A DNA stretch of 32,923 nt from Methylophaga sp. (GCA_024636315.1 JAGXHJ010000060.1:1-32923), one strand, 5' to 3'; positions 7,382-16,583 are shown, counted from the stretch's first letter. Notes: a model not told the origin generated them from the sequence alone. Translations and numbers: made by a program.

Positions 7382-8389
7382 ATGATACCGCAATCACACA
7401 ACTTGGTGACAAAACAACCATGGCAAACTGCTTTAGCTAATGCCGTCAAAGAACCTACAGCCCTACTCGCACAACTGGGTTTGTCAGATAAATTACAAGC
7501 AATTGATGCTGATGCCATCAAAAACTTTCCACTGCGTGTACCACAGGCTTATATCAATAAAATGCGCCATGGAGATAAGGACGACCCTTTATTAAGACAA
7601 GTTTTCCCTCTTATAGATGAAGGTTTTGATGTCGCTAATTTTGTTGCCGATCCGGTTGGTGATAATTTAGCGGTGACGTCGCCTGGTATATTACAAAAAT
7701 ATCAAGGCCGTGCATTATTACTGACCACTGGCGCTTGCGCGATTCATTGCCGATATTGTTTTCGTCGGCATTTCCCTTATGGTGACAGTAACCCACTTGC
7801 CAGTCAGTGGCAGCAAACACTGGAAAATATAAGTGAAGATCTGAGTATCAATGAAGTGATTCTCAGTGGCGGTGATCCCCTGTCATTAACGGATAATAAG
7901 CTCGTTAATTTAGTGCATGATCTTGAAAAAATACCTCACCTTAAACGTCTGCGTATACACACACGATTGCCTATAGTTTTACCGGAGCGCGTAGATGAGC
8001 ACTTATTGTCATGGATTGCCGACACTAAGCTACAAGTCGTCATGGTGATTCATGCCAATCATGCTAATGAAATTGACGAATTTGTTGTCCAGGCGCTCAA
8101 TAAATTACGCTTAGCAGGATGCCAGTTGCTTAATCAAACGGTGTTGCTAAAAGGAATTAATGACTCGTCACAAGCTTTATACGACTTAAGCGAACGACTA
8201 AGTGAGGTTGCTGTAATACCCTATTATCTTCACTTGCTTGATAAAGTCAGTGGGGCTAGCCATTTTGACGTTTCAGAACAGCATGGCATTAAATTGATAG
8301 CCCAGATTCGAAAGATGTTGCCTGGCTACCTTGTTCCTCGGCTAGTTCGAGAGCAACAAGGTGAAGCCAGTAAAACAATAATTGCCTAA
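7382..8389 (+). CDS. epmB: EF-P lysine 2,3-aminomutase EpmB (YjeK)
   Basis: A 335-residue radical SAM, PLP-dependent aminomutase that converts (S)-alpha-lysine to (R)-beta-lysine for EF-P. The start MIPQSHN at 7382 gives the E. coli-like length; upstream in-frame codons would run through the efp gene on the other strand. The radical SAM cluster motif is [15 protein letters not shown], with cysteines spaced CxxxCxxC. SGGDPLS follows. [17 protein letters not shown] motif near the C-terminus is expected to include the PLP lysine. EpmB-type enzymes lack the long zinc-binding tail of clostridial lysine aminomutase, as here. Its stop codon overlaps the stop of the convergent citrate synthase gene. 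Confidence 0.95.
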   Translation: MIPQSHNLVTKQPWQTALANAVKEPTALLAQLGLSDKLQAIDADAIKNFPLRVPQAYINKMRHGDKDDPLLRQVFPLIDEGFDVANFVADPVGDNLAVTSPGILQKYQGRALLLTTGACAIHCRYCFRRHFPYGDSNPLASQWQQTLENISEDLSINEVILSGGDPLSLTDNKLVNLVHDLEKIPHLKRLRIHTRLPIVLPERVDEHLLSWIADTKLQVVMVIHANHANEIDEFVVQALNKLRLAGCQLLNQTVLLKGINDSSQALYDLSERLSEVAVIPYYLHLLDKVSGASHFDVSEQHGIKLIAQIRKMLPGYLVPRLVREQQGEASKTIIA

Positions 8390-9552
8390 TTTCTAGATCG
8401 TTCTATGGCTGGAATATAATCCCGCTCACCACTACCAATATAAATTTGGGTAGGACGATAAATACGATTATCAGAAATTTGTTCTCTCCAGTGAGCTAAC
8501 CAACCAGCGGAACGTGCCACAGCAAACAGAGCAGTAAATTGATCGGCTGGAATTCCCATTTCGGCATATAAAATGCCAGAATAGAAGTCTACATTGGGAT
8601 AAACACCTTTGTGGCCTAATCTGTCTGCACAAATTTCTTCTACTCGCATCGCCGTCTCAAAGGTACTATCTAAGCTACTACCTCGATCCTCAATCAATTC
8701 AGCAACGAGTTGATGCAATATGGTCGCTCGTGGATCTTTTACTTTATATTCACGATGTCCCATACCCCAAATTACTTGTTTATTAGCAAGCGCATTATCA
8801 ATCCATTTTTCAGCTTTATCTGCACTACCAATTTCTTTGAGCATATCGACTACACGAGAATTAGCACCACCATGTAATGGACCTGACAATGTACCAATGG
8901 CACCCGAAATAACACTATAAGGTGTGGCTAATGTAGAACCTGAGACTAAGGCTGAGAACGTCGAGGCATTTAAGGTATGTTCGGCATGCAGGATCAAACA
9001 AACATCCATGATTTTAGCCATCAGAGGATCGGGGTCTTTACCTGTAAACATATAGAGCAAGTTTTCAGCAACCGATAAATCTTCGCGAGGATTAATAGGA
9101 TCATAGCCTCGGCGCATATGCTCCCACATGGCGACTAAAGGTGCCATTGATGCGATGATATTGACAGTCATATTTCGAACGTAATTAAGATCTTGGCAAG
9201 AATCACTACTCGTTAGACATTCATTACCAGGATAAAACATTCCTAGGCTGGATACGGCTGTTTGCAACATATCCATTGGATGACCAGTAGCAGGGAAGTG
9301 ACGCATCATTTCACGAATGTGATATTTAATTCGATACTGACCCCGTAATTGCGTCGTAAAATCTGCCAACTCAGCCGTAGTAGGTAACTCACCCTGAAGT
9401 AATAATAAGGTTGTTTCTTCAAACGTACTATGTTTCGCTAAAGTTTCAATCGAATAACCACGATAAGACAATAAGCCTTTATCACCATCAATATATGATA
9501 TTGCCGACTGCGTAGCGGCTACGCCTTCTAGCCCTGGTAAAAACTCACTCAT
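8386..9552 (-). CDS. Citrate synthase, short type I ('Gram-positive-like') or 2-methylcitrate synthase
   Basis: A 388-residue citrate synthase family enzyme that condenses acetyl-CoA with oxaloacetate. The catalytic triad is visible: His227 (GPLHGGAN), His266 (MGHREYKV) and Asp322 (YPNVDFYSG). The chain is about 40 residues shorter than the hexameric, NADH-inhibited GltA of enterobacteria and lacks its N-terminal allosteric domain, so it belongs to the dimeric type I group. That group also includes 2-methylcitrate synthases, but no prpB, prpD or acn gene is nearby, which favours a citrate role. GAGAGG precedes the ATG, and a promoter is seen at 9605-9634. The 3' end overlaps that of epmB by four bases. 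Confidence 0.92.
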   Translation of the reverse strand: MSEFLPGLEGVAATQSAISYIDGDKGLLSYRGYSIETLAKHSTFEETTLLLLQGELPTTAELADFTTQLRGQYRIKYHIREMMRHFPATGHPMDMLQTAVSSLGMFYPGNECLTSSDSCQDLNYVRNMTVNIIASMAPLVAMWEHMRRGYDPINPREDLSVAENLLYMFTGKDPDPLMAKIMDVCLILHAEHTLNASTFSALVSGSTLATPYSVISGAIGTLSGPLHGGANSRVVDMLKEIGSADKAEKWIDNALANKQVIWGMGHREYKVKDPRATILHQLVAELIEDRGSSLDSTFETAMRVEEICADRLGHKGVYPNVDFYSGILYAEMGIPADQFTALFAVARSAGWLAHWREQISDNRIYRPTQIYIGSGERDYIPAIERSRN

Positions 9553-9604
9553 AACAACCTCTCGTAAAATTCATTAAATGTTATTTAGCTTAGTGTTCGA
9601 AGAA

Positions 9605-9634
9605 ATTATAAAGCGACTAACACTATTGCTTTAA
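9605..9634 (-). promoter_or_regulatory. Citrate synthase promoter
   Basis: The minus strand reads TTAAAG (9634-9629), an 18-base spacer, then consensus TATAAT (9610-9605). The transcript would start near 9598, leaving a leader of about 45 bases. Confidence 0.55.
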
Positions 9635-9641
9635 AATGAGC

Positions 9642-9669
9642 GTAATCATATCAGATCTTGTGATATTAC
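9642..9669. repeat. Imperfect inverted repeat upstream of the citrate synthase promoter
   Basis: The left arm at 9642-9653 and TGATATTAC at 9661-9669 pair over nine bases with a two-base bulge and a 7-base loop. It lies just upstream of the -35 box, where an activator might bind. No T-run follows, so it is not a standard terminator for the PilZ-like gene. Confidence 0.35.
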
Positions 9670-9711
9670 TCTGTCTGCTATCAAATACTCAGGTTGGCTG
9701 ATTGCTTATTT

Positions 9712-11397
9712 TTAGCCAGTACCTTTGACTATGAACTTAAATTGAGCAAAACCTTCGCTATGCCAAACAGCATCCGCCAGAGTAACCAATAAACGTTCAC
9801 CGTGATGATTTAATTCAATATAATCACCGGTTTTAAATTCTGCGCGGGTTAATAAAAGTGTATCATCCTGCTCGTCGCCAGCTAACCATAATGCATCAAT
9901 CGATACATCATCATTTGTACCCATTTTCTCTACGGTAACCCAGTCGACTTTTGTCGACAAAAGATATAGCCCTACTTTCAATTCTTTATCTGACAAACTC
10001 ATCCAAAGAACCACACCCAGCGTCCACGCAACTGAATTATTCCGCCTTATTATCATTAGTTCGCCAATGCACAAACCATTGCCATGTAGGCTATTACAGC
10101 TAAGACAAACACTTGTTTCACTTTCATTTTCTATCGTAAAATCATGCCGTCTAACGGAAGGTTTCATTCTTTTTTCTGAACGATTTTGTGCCTTATATTG
10201 CATAGATGAGACACTAGATTCATAAAATTGATGTGCATCCCAACTGCTTTCAAGATGTCTTCCCCAACCATTATTAGCTTCTGCGCTTTCATCCTTATTG
10301 ATATCAGGTTGCAAGTCAGCGGTATTATCACTAACAATCGCTCTAACATGTTCTAAAAAAACATGAATATCTTGCAAGCCGATGATAACTTCTACTTGCT
10401 CACCATCACAGTCTAAACGCTGTCTAACAGGCCGTTTAACCACATCTAGCTTCGAGATAAGATGTTTTAATAATTTAGTAGACATGGCTTTATTGTCGGC
10501 TAATTTTGGCACGATGCCAGAGTCTAGCCATGTTTGTAGCTTATTGAGCAACTTACTACTGTCCACTATTAGTGACTTTTTCCCCAGTTTGATTTCATCT
10601 ACATAACTAGGTCCAATATCACTCTGCATTTCAAGAACATACCCAGAATTTTGCTCTTTTATTGTCCTCGTCAGCTTAATGTCGCTCAGCCAAGGTTCTA
10701 AACCAAAATAAACTTGGTCTAATTCTCCGTTACGTAAGCTATAGGGTGAAATAATTGCTAACAATAAAATCCGATGATATAGATTTTCTATCGAGCCTTT
10801 ATTATTCTGATGATATGCAAATTGATCTGTTATTTTTCCATTATTTAACCGGAAATAAAGAGAAAAAGCGTAACTTACATTAAAATCTTTCCATAATTCT
10901 TTAGGTACAGTCGTACTTAATAGGTATGAAACTCGAATTTGTTCACCTAAATAATACATTGTCCTTTGAGCTAATAAGCGATATCTGTTGCGACTAAAAA
11001 AAGATGGTTTCTGTTTAGCTATATTAAATAATAGGCGCTGATATCCAAGAGCCATCCCCATTATCAATTCTCTGGTTAAGAGCTCAAATTCTCGATATTC
11101 TTTTGATAGATATAGGTTTCTACCTCTGATTTGTTTGACTATTGAATCGTATAAATAATCGACAGTAGGTCGTAAACGTTCAAGTATTAAAAATCGTTGA
11201 GCATCTGGTATCGGAAGTCGATTAATTTTGTAAATGTATTGAGGAATTTGAGAAGACAACTGCCGTACATTTAATAACGGCAAACCGCTGAACCATAAAT
11301 CCAGCTGTTTTAAGGTTATAGGAATACCTTTGGTCATTTTAGCATCAAGTAATTCAGGGAGTTGATACCCTAAGAATACCTGTCCGTTAAATGTCAT
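9712..11397 (-). CDS. Large PilZ-like protein, probable c-di-GMP-linked regulator
   Basis: A 561-residue soluble protein of uncertain function. The start at 11397 (MTFNGQ) is preceded by GAGGA at proper spacing; a TTG one codon earlier is too close. The N-terminal 200 residues are helical, with LWFSGLPLLN and a segment rich in Tyr, Leu and Arg. The C-terminal 150 residues resemble a PilZ barrel: a basic KPSVRRHD stretch, then ENESETSVCL where PilZ proteins have (D/N)xSxxG, then IGELMIIRR, WTLGVVLW and LKVGLYLLS strands. The glycine of the DxSxxG motif is replaced, so c-di-GMP binding is doubtful. The family occurs in other beta- and gammaproteobacteria as an uncharacterised protein. It follows the fccB-like gene by 24 bases and is probably the last gene of the operon. 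Confidence 0.6.
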   Translation of the reverse strand: MTFNGQVFLGYQLPELLDAKMTKGIPITLKQLDLWFSGLPLLNVRQLSSQIPQYIYKINRLPIPDAQRFLILERLRPTVDYLYDSIVKQIRGRNLYLSKEYREFELLTRELIMGMALGYQRLLFNIAKQKPSFFSRNRYRLLAQRTMYYLGEQIRVSYLLSTTVPKELWKDFNVSYAFSLYFRLNNGKITDQFAYHQNNKGSIENLYHRILLLAIISPYSLRNGELDQVYFGLEPWLSDIKLTRTIKEQNSGYVLEMQSDIGPSYVDEIKLGKKSLIVDSSKLLNKLQTWLDSGIVPKLADNKAMSTKLLKHLISKLDVVKRPVRQRLDCDGEQVEVIIGLQDIHVFLEHVRAIVSDNTADLQPDINKDESAEANNGWGRHLESSWDAHQFYESSVSSMQYKAQNRSEKRMKPSVRRHDFTIENESETSVCLSCNSLHGNGLCIGELMIIRRNNSVAWTLGVVLWMSLSDKELKVGLYLLSTKVDWVTVEKMGTNDDVSIDALWLAGDEQDDTLLLTRAEFKTGDYIELNHHGERLLVTLADAVWHSEGFAQFKFIVKGTG

Positions 11398-11421
11398 CAA
11401 GATTCCTCAGCACGAAAAATA

Positions 11422-12693
11422 CTATTTCAAGATATCATGCCAAATGTTATTAGCCCACGCATTTGCGTATACACCCTCAAGTATTGAAGCTTGGTCTGAT
11501 ACTCCACCACCCGGCATAGCTATCATAGCTTGCTGTTGCTTATCATAACGATATACAGCTGCAACATGGCCAGCTTGCTGAGCATCAATAAAGCTATAAC
11601 ACGTGTTACTAAATACAGGTTGTTGTTCCGGCTCCGATTGAGCTAATAGTGATGCTATTGCTGCCGCACACACTTTTGCTTGTGCATTGGCTATGTGACC
11701 TGACTTAGGCAATACGGCGTGTACGGCATCTCCAATAACATGCACATTATTTTTAACTTTTGATTCATAAGTTAAAAAATCAACCTCACACCAACGTTGG
11801 TCAATATTGATGACACCCGCCAATTCAGCTACTTTTCCTGCTCTTTGTGGTGGGATCACATTTAACACATCCGCAGAAAATTGATTAAATTCAGTATCAA
11901 TCGTTAATTTCGCTACATTGACACTATCAATCATGCTACTTGGGACATAGTCAATCAAGCCTGCATAATGCTCTTGCCATGCACCTTTAAATAGGGCTTT
12001 TTTAGAGGCAACATCACCATTAGCATCTAAGATAATTAATTTTCCACTAGGGTTATGATTTTTTAAGTAAAGCGCTATCTGACATGCGCGTTCATAAGGT
12101 CCAGGCGGGCAGCGAAAAGGGGTTGGTGGAACAGTCATTATCACGGTTCCACCTTTTTTCATACTCACTAACTGTTGTTTTAATATTGTAGTTTGCGAAC
12201 CTGCTTTCCATGCATGGGGCACAATTTTTTGGGCATCATGGCTTGCCAACATCGGCAGGTCGTCATAAATAAAATCAACACCTGGTGCAATGACTAGACG
12301 ATCATAGCTCACGACAACTCCGTCATGTAGCGTTACTTGTTGCTTTTCGGTATCAATCGCCACCACTTCAGCTTGTACCGTTTTCACATCATATTTATCG
12401 GCCAGTCCATTGTAATCATAAGTAAGCTGTTGCAAAGTGCGGCTACCACTCAATACCAGATTACTCTGAGGACATGAAACAAACTGAGCATTTCGCTCAA
12501 TCATTATCACCTCAGTTCCAGGAGACCACATTTTGAGATATTTGGCCGCCGTAGCACCAGCAAAACCACCGCCAATAACCACTACACGTTGCGATATAGC
12601 TGACTTTTTAGCTGCTAATGCCAGTTTAGGTAGCATTGCCAAGGAACCCGCAGTAATTGCTGTTTTAATAAAACTTCTACGTTTTAAAGCCAT
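11422..12693 (-). CDS. Tat-exported flavocytochrome c sulfide dehydrogenase-type flavoprotein (FccB/SoxF-like)
   Basis: A 423-residue FAD-dependent oxidoreductase of the sulfide:quinone/flavocytochrome c group. These enzymes oxidise sulfide or polysulfide in the periplasm. The N-terminus KRRSFIK is a twin-arginine signal with a cut near ALA-A at 25-28, so the protein is exported folded with FAD. The Rossmann motif VVVIGGGFAGATAAKYL starts at residue 37, and HVIGDAVH is the second FAD-contact motif. Cys195 (in RCPPGPYERAC) and Cys365 (in NTCYS) match the spacing of the redox disulfide of Allochromatium FccB. Further motifs are SCPQSN and a C-terminal region typical of the family. No cytochrome c subunit gene (fccA) is adjacent. 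It lies 27 bases after lipA with AGAGG before the ATG. Confidence 0.85.
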   Translation of the reverse strand: MALKRRSFIKTAITAGSLAMLPKLALAAKKSAISQRVVVIGGGFAGATAAKYLKMWSPGTEVIMIERNAQFVSCPQSNLVLSGSRTLQQLTYDYNGLADKYDVKTVQAEVVAIDTEKQQVTLHDGVVVSYDRLVIAPGVDFIYDDLPMLASHDAQKIVPHAWKAGSQTTILKQQLVSMKKGGTVIMTVPPTPFRCPPGPYERACQIALYLKNHNPSGKLIILDANGDVASKKALFKGAWQEHYAGLIDYVPSSMIDSVNVAKLTIDTEFNQFSADVLNVIPPQRAGKVAELAGVINIDQRWCEVDFLTYESKVKNNVHVIGDAVHAVLPKSGHIANAQAKVCAAAIASLLAQSEPEQQPVFSNTCYSFIDAQQAGHVAAVYRYDKQQQAMIAMPGGGVSDQASILEGVYANAWANNIWHDILK

Positions 12694-12720
12694 AACAATA
12701 AACCTCTTAAAGACTACCCT

Positions 12721-13677
12721 CTAAGATACGTGTTCTCCTTGCGCTTGTAAATCAGCATGATATGACGATCTAACCATTGGCCCACTAGCCACATGTTCAA
12801 AGCCCATCTGTTTAGCAACAACGGCCAGTTGATCAAATTCCGCAGGTGTTACAAAACGCTCTACCGCCAAGTGATGTCGGCTGGGTTGTAAGTATTGGCC
12901 TAAGGTTAACATCCGACAACCATGATCACGCAAATCCTGCATTACTTGCTGTACTTCTTCCAGCGTTTCACCAAGTCCCAACATCAAACCCGATTTAGTT
13001 GGCACTTCGGGATGCAGTTGCTGAAACCTTTTAATCAAATCTAGTGACCATTGATAATCTGAACCAGGTCTAACCGCTTTATAAAGGCGAGGAATACTTT
13101 CTAAATTATGATTAAAAATATCCGGCGGGCATTTCGATAATTCAACTAAAGCCACATCCATACGTCCACGAAAGTCGGGAACAAGTACTTCAATTCGCGT
13201 ATTGGGTGATTGTTTACGTATTTCAGCGATACATTGGGTGAAATGAGTAGACCCTCCATCTCGTAAATCATCTCGATCCACCGATGTCACGACGACATGC
13301 TTCAGTTGCATAGCCGCAATCGTTTTAGCTAAATGCTCAGGCTCATTGGCATCAAGAGGATCAGGCTTGCCATGTGCGACATCGCAAAAGGGGCAGCGTC
13401 GAGTACAGATATTACCCATAATCAAAAATGTGGCGGTGCCATGGGTAAAACATTCACCTAAATTTGGGCATGAGGCTTCTTCGCATACGGTATGTAGCTC
13501 ATTTTCGCGTAGCAGTTCTTTTAAACGAATGACCTCAGGACTACTCGGTGCTTTCGCTCTGATCCAAGCAGGTTTGCGTTTAGGTTCGCTAGGTATTATT
13601 TTTATAGGGATGCGAGATACTTTGGATGCACCTTTCAGTGCACTAACATCACGTTTTAGCTGTACTTTTTCGGTCAT
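12721..13677 (-). CDS. lipA: Lipoyl synthase
   Basis: A 318-residue radical SAM enzyme that inserts two sulfurs into octanoyl groups on lipoyl-domain proteins. The auxiliary cluster cysteines are Cys65, Cys70 and Cys76 ([12 protein letters not shown]). The radical SAM cluster is Cys91, Cys95 and Cys98 (CTRRCPFC). The C-terminal RSSYHA motif (from about 303) supplies the serine ligand of the auxiliary cluster, which is consumed as sulfur donor. The gene overlaps the 3' end of lipB by four bases, a sign of translational coupling, and takes over the octanoylated product of LipB. It is followed by the fccB-like gene with only 27 bases between. Confidence 0.98.
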   Translation of the reverse strand: MTEKVQLKRDVSALKGASKVSRIPIKIIPSEPKRKPAWIRAKAPSSPEVIRLKELLRENELHTVCEEASCPNLGECFTHGTATFLIMGNICTRRCPFCDVAHGKPDPLDANEPEHLAKTIAAMQLKHVVVTSVDRDDLRDGGSTHFTQCIAEIRKQSPNTRIEVLVPDFRGRMDVALVELSKCPPDIFNHNLESIPRLYKAVRPGSDYQWSLDLIKRFQQLHPEVPTKSGLMLGLGETLEEVQQVMQDLRDHGCRMLTLGQYLQPSRHHLAVERFVTPAEFDQLAVVAKQMGFEHVASGPMVRSSYHADLQAQGEHVS

Positions 13678-14285
13678 TTATTCACCTTAAACATCTGCGC
13701 TTCAAACGCTGATAAAAACTGTTGTTTCGCCTGTGACATTGTTATGTCATAACCTAGGATTTTTAAATCAACCACCTCCATACCTTTATAACCACATGGG
13801 TTAATATAGCCGAAAGGTGCTAAGTCCATTGAGATATTGATACTCAGGCCATGATAACAAGACCCTTGCTTAACTCTTAATCCTAATGCCGCTATTTTTC
13901 GTTGTTCGACATAAACACCAGGAGCATCAACACGCGCATTCGCTTTAATTGCCATGTCATCAAGCATGCCTATCACACTATTTTCCATACGTGACACCAT
14001 CTCACGTACGCCGATATTCAATCGTTTCAAATCAAATAAGGTATATGCAATTAATTGCCCAGGACCATGATAGGTAACTTGACCACCACGATCAGTTCTA
14101 ATAACAGGAATATCACCGCTATTAAGCACGTGTTCATCCTTACCATTCAAGCCTTGTGTAAAAACGGGGGGATGTTCTACTAACCATAATTCATCTTGCG
14201 TATATTGATCACGCTGGGCAGTAAACATCCGCATGGCATCACAAGTAGTCTGATAATCGACTAGACCCAAGTCTTTAATTATCAT
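13674..14285 (-). CDS. lipB: Octanoyl-[ACP]:protein octanoyltransferase
   Basis: A 203-residue enzyme that transfers octanoate from acyl carrier protein to lipoyl domains, the first step of lipoate synthesis. Family signatures are [13 protein letters not shown] at 66-78, the catalytic lysine Lys130 ([10 protein letters not shown]) and the catalytic cysteine Cys164 ([10 protein letters not shown]). It lies between ybeD (nine bases upstream) and lipA (overlapping), the standard gammaproteobacterial order. Length is usual. Confidence 0.97.
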   Translation of the reverse strand: MIIKDLGLVDYQTTCDAMRMFTAQRDQYTQDELWLVEHPPVFTQGLNGKDEHVLNSGDIPVIRTDRGGQVTYHGPGQLIAYTLFDLKRLNIGVREMVSRMENSVIGMLDDMAIKANARVDAPGVYVEQRKIAALGLRVKQGSCYHGLSINISMDLAPFGYINPCGYKGMEVVDLKILGYDITMSQAKQQFLSAFEAQMFKVNK

Positions 14286-14294
14286 TGCGTTAAA

Positions 14295-14567
14295 TTATAA
14301 AACGTATTTAACCGCTTCGTGGTTAATTAAATCGCGATGTATCGCTTCTAATTGCTCACGACTCGTCACGTAAAAATCGACCGTAACTGAAGTAAATTTG
14401 CCGCCTGAACTTTGTTTAATAGTTACCGCGCCTTCTTTAATATCTTCCACATGGCGTCGGACAATGCTTACGACAATAGCATCAAACTCTGGGTCGGTAA
14501 TCCCCATCGCTTTGATCCCATATTCACATGGAAATTCCATTTTAGCTTCTTTTTCGTCTAATGCCAT
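14295..14567 (-). CDS. ybeD: DUF493 family protein YbeD
   Basis: A 90-residue ferredoxin-fold protein of the DUF493/YbeD family, almost always found just upstream of lipB. The fold resembles ACT-like regulatory domains, and a role linked to lipoate metabolism has been proposed but not established. Seen here are FPCEYGIKAMG near the N-terminus, the IVRRHVEDI helix, and SSGGKFTSVTVDFYVTSREQ in the second half. The start overlaps the end of dat by ten bases, so the two are probably co-translated. Confidence 0.9.
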   Translation of the reverse strand: MALDEKEAKMEFPCEYGIKAMGITDPEFDAIVVSIVRRHVEDIKEGAVTIKQSSGGKFTSVTVDFYVTSREQLEAIHRDLINHEAVKYVL

Positions 14568-15412
14568 GTTGCGACATCCTTTTTATAATGCTGATAAAGC
14601 ACATCTATTTGTTGCCATACTGGACCAGGAATACCGCTACCGACCTTGTTGCCATCTAACAGGGTAACGGGCAACACCTCTTTGGTAGAACTGCTAACCC
14701 ATACCTCATCAGCATGTTTTAAGTCGCTTAGTGTAACGCCCTGCTCCAACAGTGGTATGCCTGACTTAGCCGCCAACGCGATAACAACTTCACGGGTAAT
14801 GCCAGGCAATACTTTTTCATCTTTTGGCGAAGTATAAATAGTGCCATTTATAACTACATAGGCATTACTGGTTGCACCTTCAGTCAGATAGCCGTCACGA
14901 ATTAACAATGCTTCCTGTGCACCGGCTTCCAGCGCCTGTTGTTTCAATAAACTATTTGGCAACAAGGTAATCGCCTTAATATTACAATTGTGCCAACGAA
15001 TATCTGGCAAAGTAATCGCAGCTATGCCATGTTTTTTATACTTTTCTTCCACAGGATGTAAAAGATTACTCATTGCAAATATCGTAGGTGTGACCCCTTG
15101 TGGAAATAGATGATCACGTGGCGCGGCACCTCTTGTAACCTGTAAATATAAAGATTGATTACCACCGTCATTTCGCTCAATCAATTGCTCAATCATAGCT
15201 TGCCATTCAGCGTTAGTGAGTGGGTTTTTCATCCGCACACCATCAAGGCTGGACTGCAAACGTTCTAAATGACCACGCAACTGAAAACTACGCCCATCAT
15301 AAACAGGGATTACTTCATAAACGCCATCACCCAATAAGAAGCCTCGATCAAATACTGATACTTTTGCCTCTATTTCAGGCAAAAAGTCACCATTTAAATA
15401 GACCTCCTTCAT
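14558..15412 (-). CDS. dat: D-amino acid aminotransferase (fold-type IV, Dat)
   Basis: A 284-residue PLP enzyme of the D-alanine aminotransferase/branched-chain aminotransferase fold. Members interconvert D-alanine and D-glutamate with their 2-oxo acids, supplying D-amino acids for peptidoglycan. Landmarks are YLNGDFLP at the N-terminus, FDRGFLLGDGVYE (residues 21-33), the catalytic Lys146 (NCNIKAITLLPN) and the PLP-binding TEGATSN stretch around Glu178. A 4-amino-4-deoxychorismate lyase is possible in this fold, but length, motifs and the dacA-dat neighbourhood favour Dat. It begins three bases after the dacA stop; GGGGC at the end of dacA serves as ribosome-binding site. Confidence 0.88.
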   Translation of the reverse strand: MKEVYLNGDFLPEIEAKVSVFDRGFLLGDGVYEVIPVYDGRSFQLRGHLERLQSSLDGVRMKNPLTNAEWQAMIEQLIERNDGGNQSLYLQVTRGAAPRDHLFPQGVTPTIFAMSNLLHPVEEKYKKHGIAAITLPDIRWHNCNIKAITLLPNSLLKQQALEAGAQEALLIRDGYLTEGATSNAYVVINGTIYTSPKDEKVLPGITREVVIALAAKSGIPLLEQGVTLSDLKHADEVWVSSSTKEVLPVTLLDGNKVGSGIPGPVWQQIDVLYQHYKKDVATWH

Positions 15413-15415
15413 TAT

Positions 15416-16561
15416 TTAGCCCCAAATAAGCATCAATAGAGAATCAATTAAACGACGCCACCAGCTACCTTGTTCTACGGCAGTTATGGCAACTAAATTT
15501 TGTTTAGTGATCAGCTCATCACCCAAACGAATTTCTACTTCACCTAATTGTGCACCTGTGGCAACAGGTGCAATTATTGGTTGCTGTATATTAGTGCTCG
15601 CGACCAATTCTTTGTAACGACCTCTAGGCACCGTCACAGAAAGAGGTTTTGCCAATCCTAACTGAACCACTTTTTCACTACCTTTCCAAACTTTACTATC
15701 AGCAATTTGTGTCAGTGCTGGATATAACTCATGAGTTTCAAAGAAACGGAAACCATAATTAAATAGTTTTTGGGTTTCCTGAGCACGTGCATTGTCACTG
15801 CGAGTTCCCAAAACAACAGAAATCAACCGCATATCATCACGCGCTGCTGATGCTACTAGACAATAGCCTGCTTCTTCAGTGTGACCTGTTTTTAAACCAT
15901 CAACACTACTATCACGCCACAACAATTTATTACGGTTATGTTGCGTAATATCATTATATTTATACTCTTTTTCCGCATACCATTTGTAATGGTCAGGATA
16001 GTCTCGAATAATCGCCGACGACAAGGTCGCTATATCTCTAGCTGTCGTGTAGTGGTCAGGATCCGGTAAGCCTGTTGAATTACGATAGTTAGTATCAACC
16101 ATACCTAATTGCTGAGCATATTGATTCATCATTTGAGCAAAGGTTTCTTCACTACCAGCGATGTGTTCAGCTAACGCAACAGCGGCATCATTACCTGATT
16201 GAATAATCATTCCGCGTAACAATGCTTCAACCGGTACTTTAGTATTAACTTCAATAAAGCTTCGTGACCCCACCATACGCCATGCTTTTTCACTGATCAG
16301 CACCTCGTCATCCAGCTGAATATTACCTGCAGCCAACTCATGTGATACCACGTAAGCCGTCATTAACTTAGTTATACTGGCTGGCGGCAAGCGCTCATCA
16401 GGGTTATTTTCAGCAATGACTCGACCACTGGCAAAATCCTGCAATATATAAGATTTTGCAGCAATATTTGGCGCTGTTGGATTAGGGGTTATAGCCGCCT
16501 GAGCAGTTATGTTGGTTAACATAACACCTGCTAGCAATATGGTTTTTACTATTTTCAGCAT
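15416..16561 (-). CDS. dacA: D-alanyl-D-alanine carboxypeptidase (PBP5/6 family)
   Basis: A 381-residue low-molecular-weight penicillin-binding protein that trims the terminal D-alanine from peptidoglycan pentapeptides. An N-terminal signal peptide ends near AQA (about residue 22). Active-site motifs are SITK (Ser62-Lys65), SGN (122-124) and KTG (224-226). The last 20 residues, including SWWRRLIDSLLMLIWG, form an amphipathic helix that tethers this family to the outer face of the inner membrane. It lies between rlpA and dat. AGAGAG precedes the ATG. Whether it is dacA or dacC cannot be decided; dacA is used because of the rlpA-dacA order seen in E. coli. Confidence 0.94.
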   Translation of the reverse strand: MLKIVKTILLAGVMLTNITAQAAITPNPTAPNIAAKSYILQDFASGRVIAENNPDERLPPASITKLMTAYVVSHELAAGNIQLDDEVLISEKAWRMVGSRSFIEVNTKVPVEALLRGMIIQSGNDAAVALAEHIAGSEETFAQMMNQYAQQLGMVDTNYRNSTGLPDPDHYTTARDIATLSSAIIRDYPDHYKWYAEKEYKYNDITQHNRNKLLWRDSSVDGLKTGHTEEAGYCLVASAARDDMRLISVVLGTRSDNARAQETQKLFNYGFRFFETHELYPALTQIADSKVWKGSEKVVQLGLAKPLSVTVPRGRYKELVASTNIQQPIIAPVATGAQLGEVEIRLGDELITKQNLVAITAVEQGSWWRRLIDSLLMLIWG

Positions 16562-16583
16562 GAAAACTCTCTATTAAAATAAA

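Noticed and set aside
7330-7521. N-terminal extension of efp by 64 residues
   Set aside because: It would overlap epmB, lacks family similarity, and the start at 7329 has AGAGG and the canonical EF-P N-terminus.
13346-13690. 114-codon plus-strand frame over lipA
   Set aside because: It is antisense to the conserved cysteine motifs of lipA and is a shadow of that gene.
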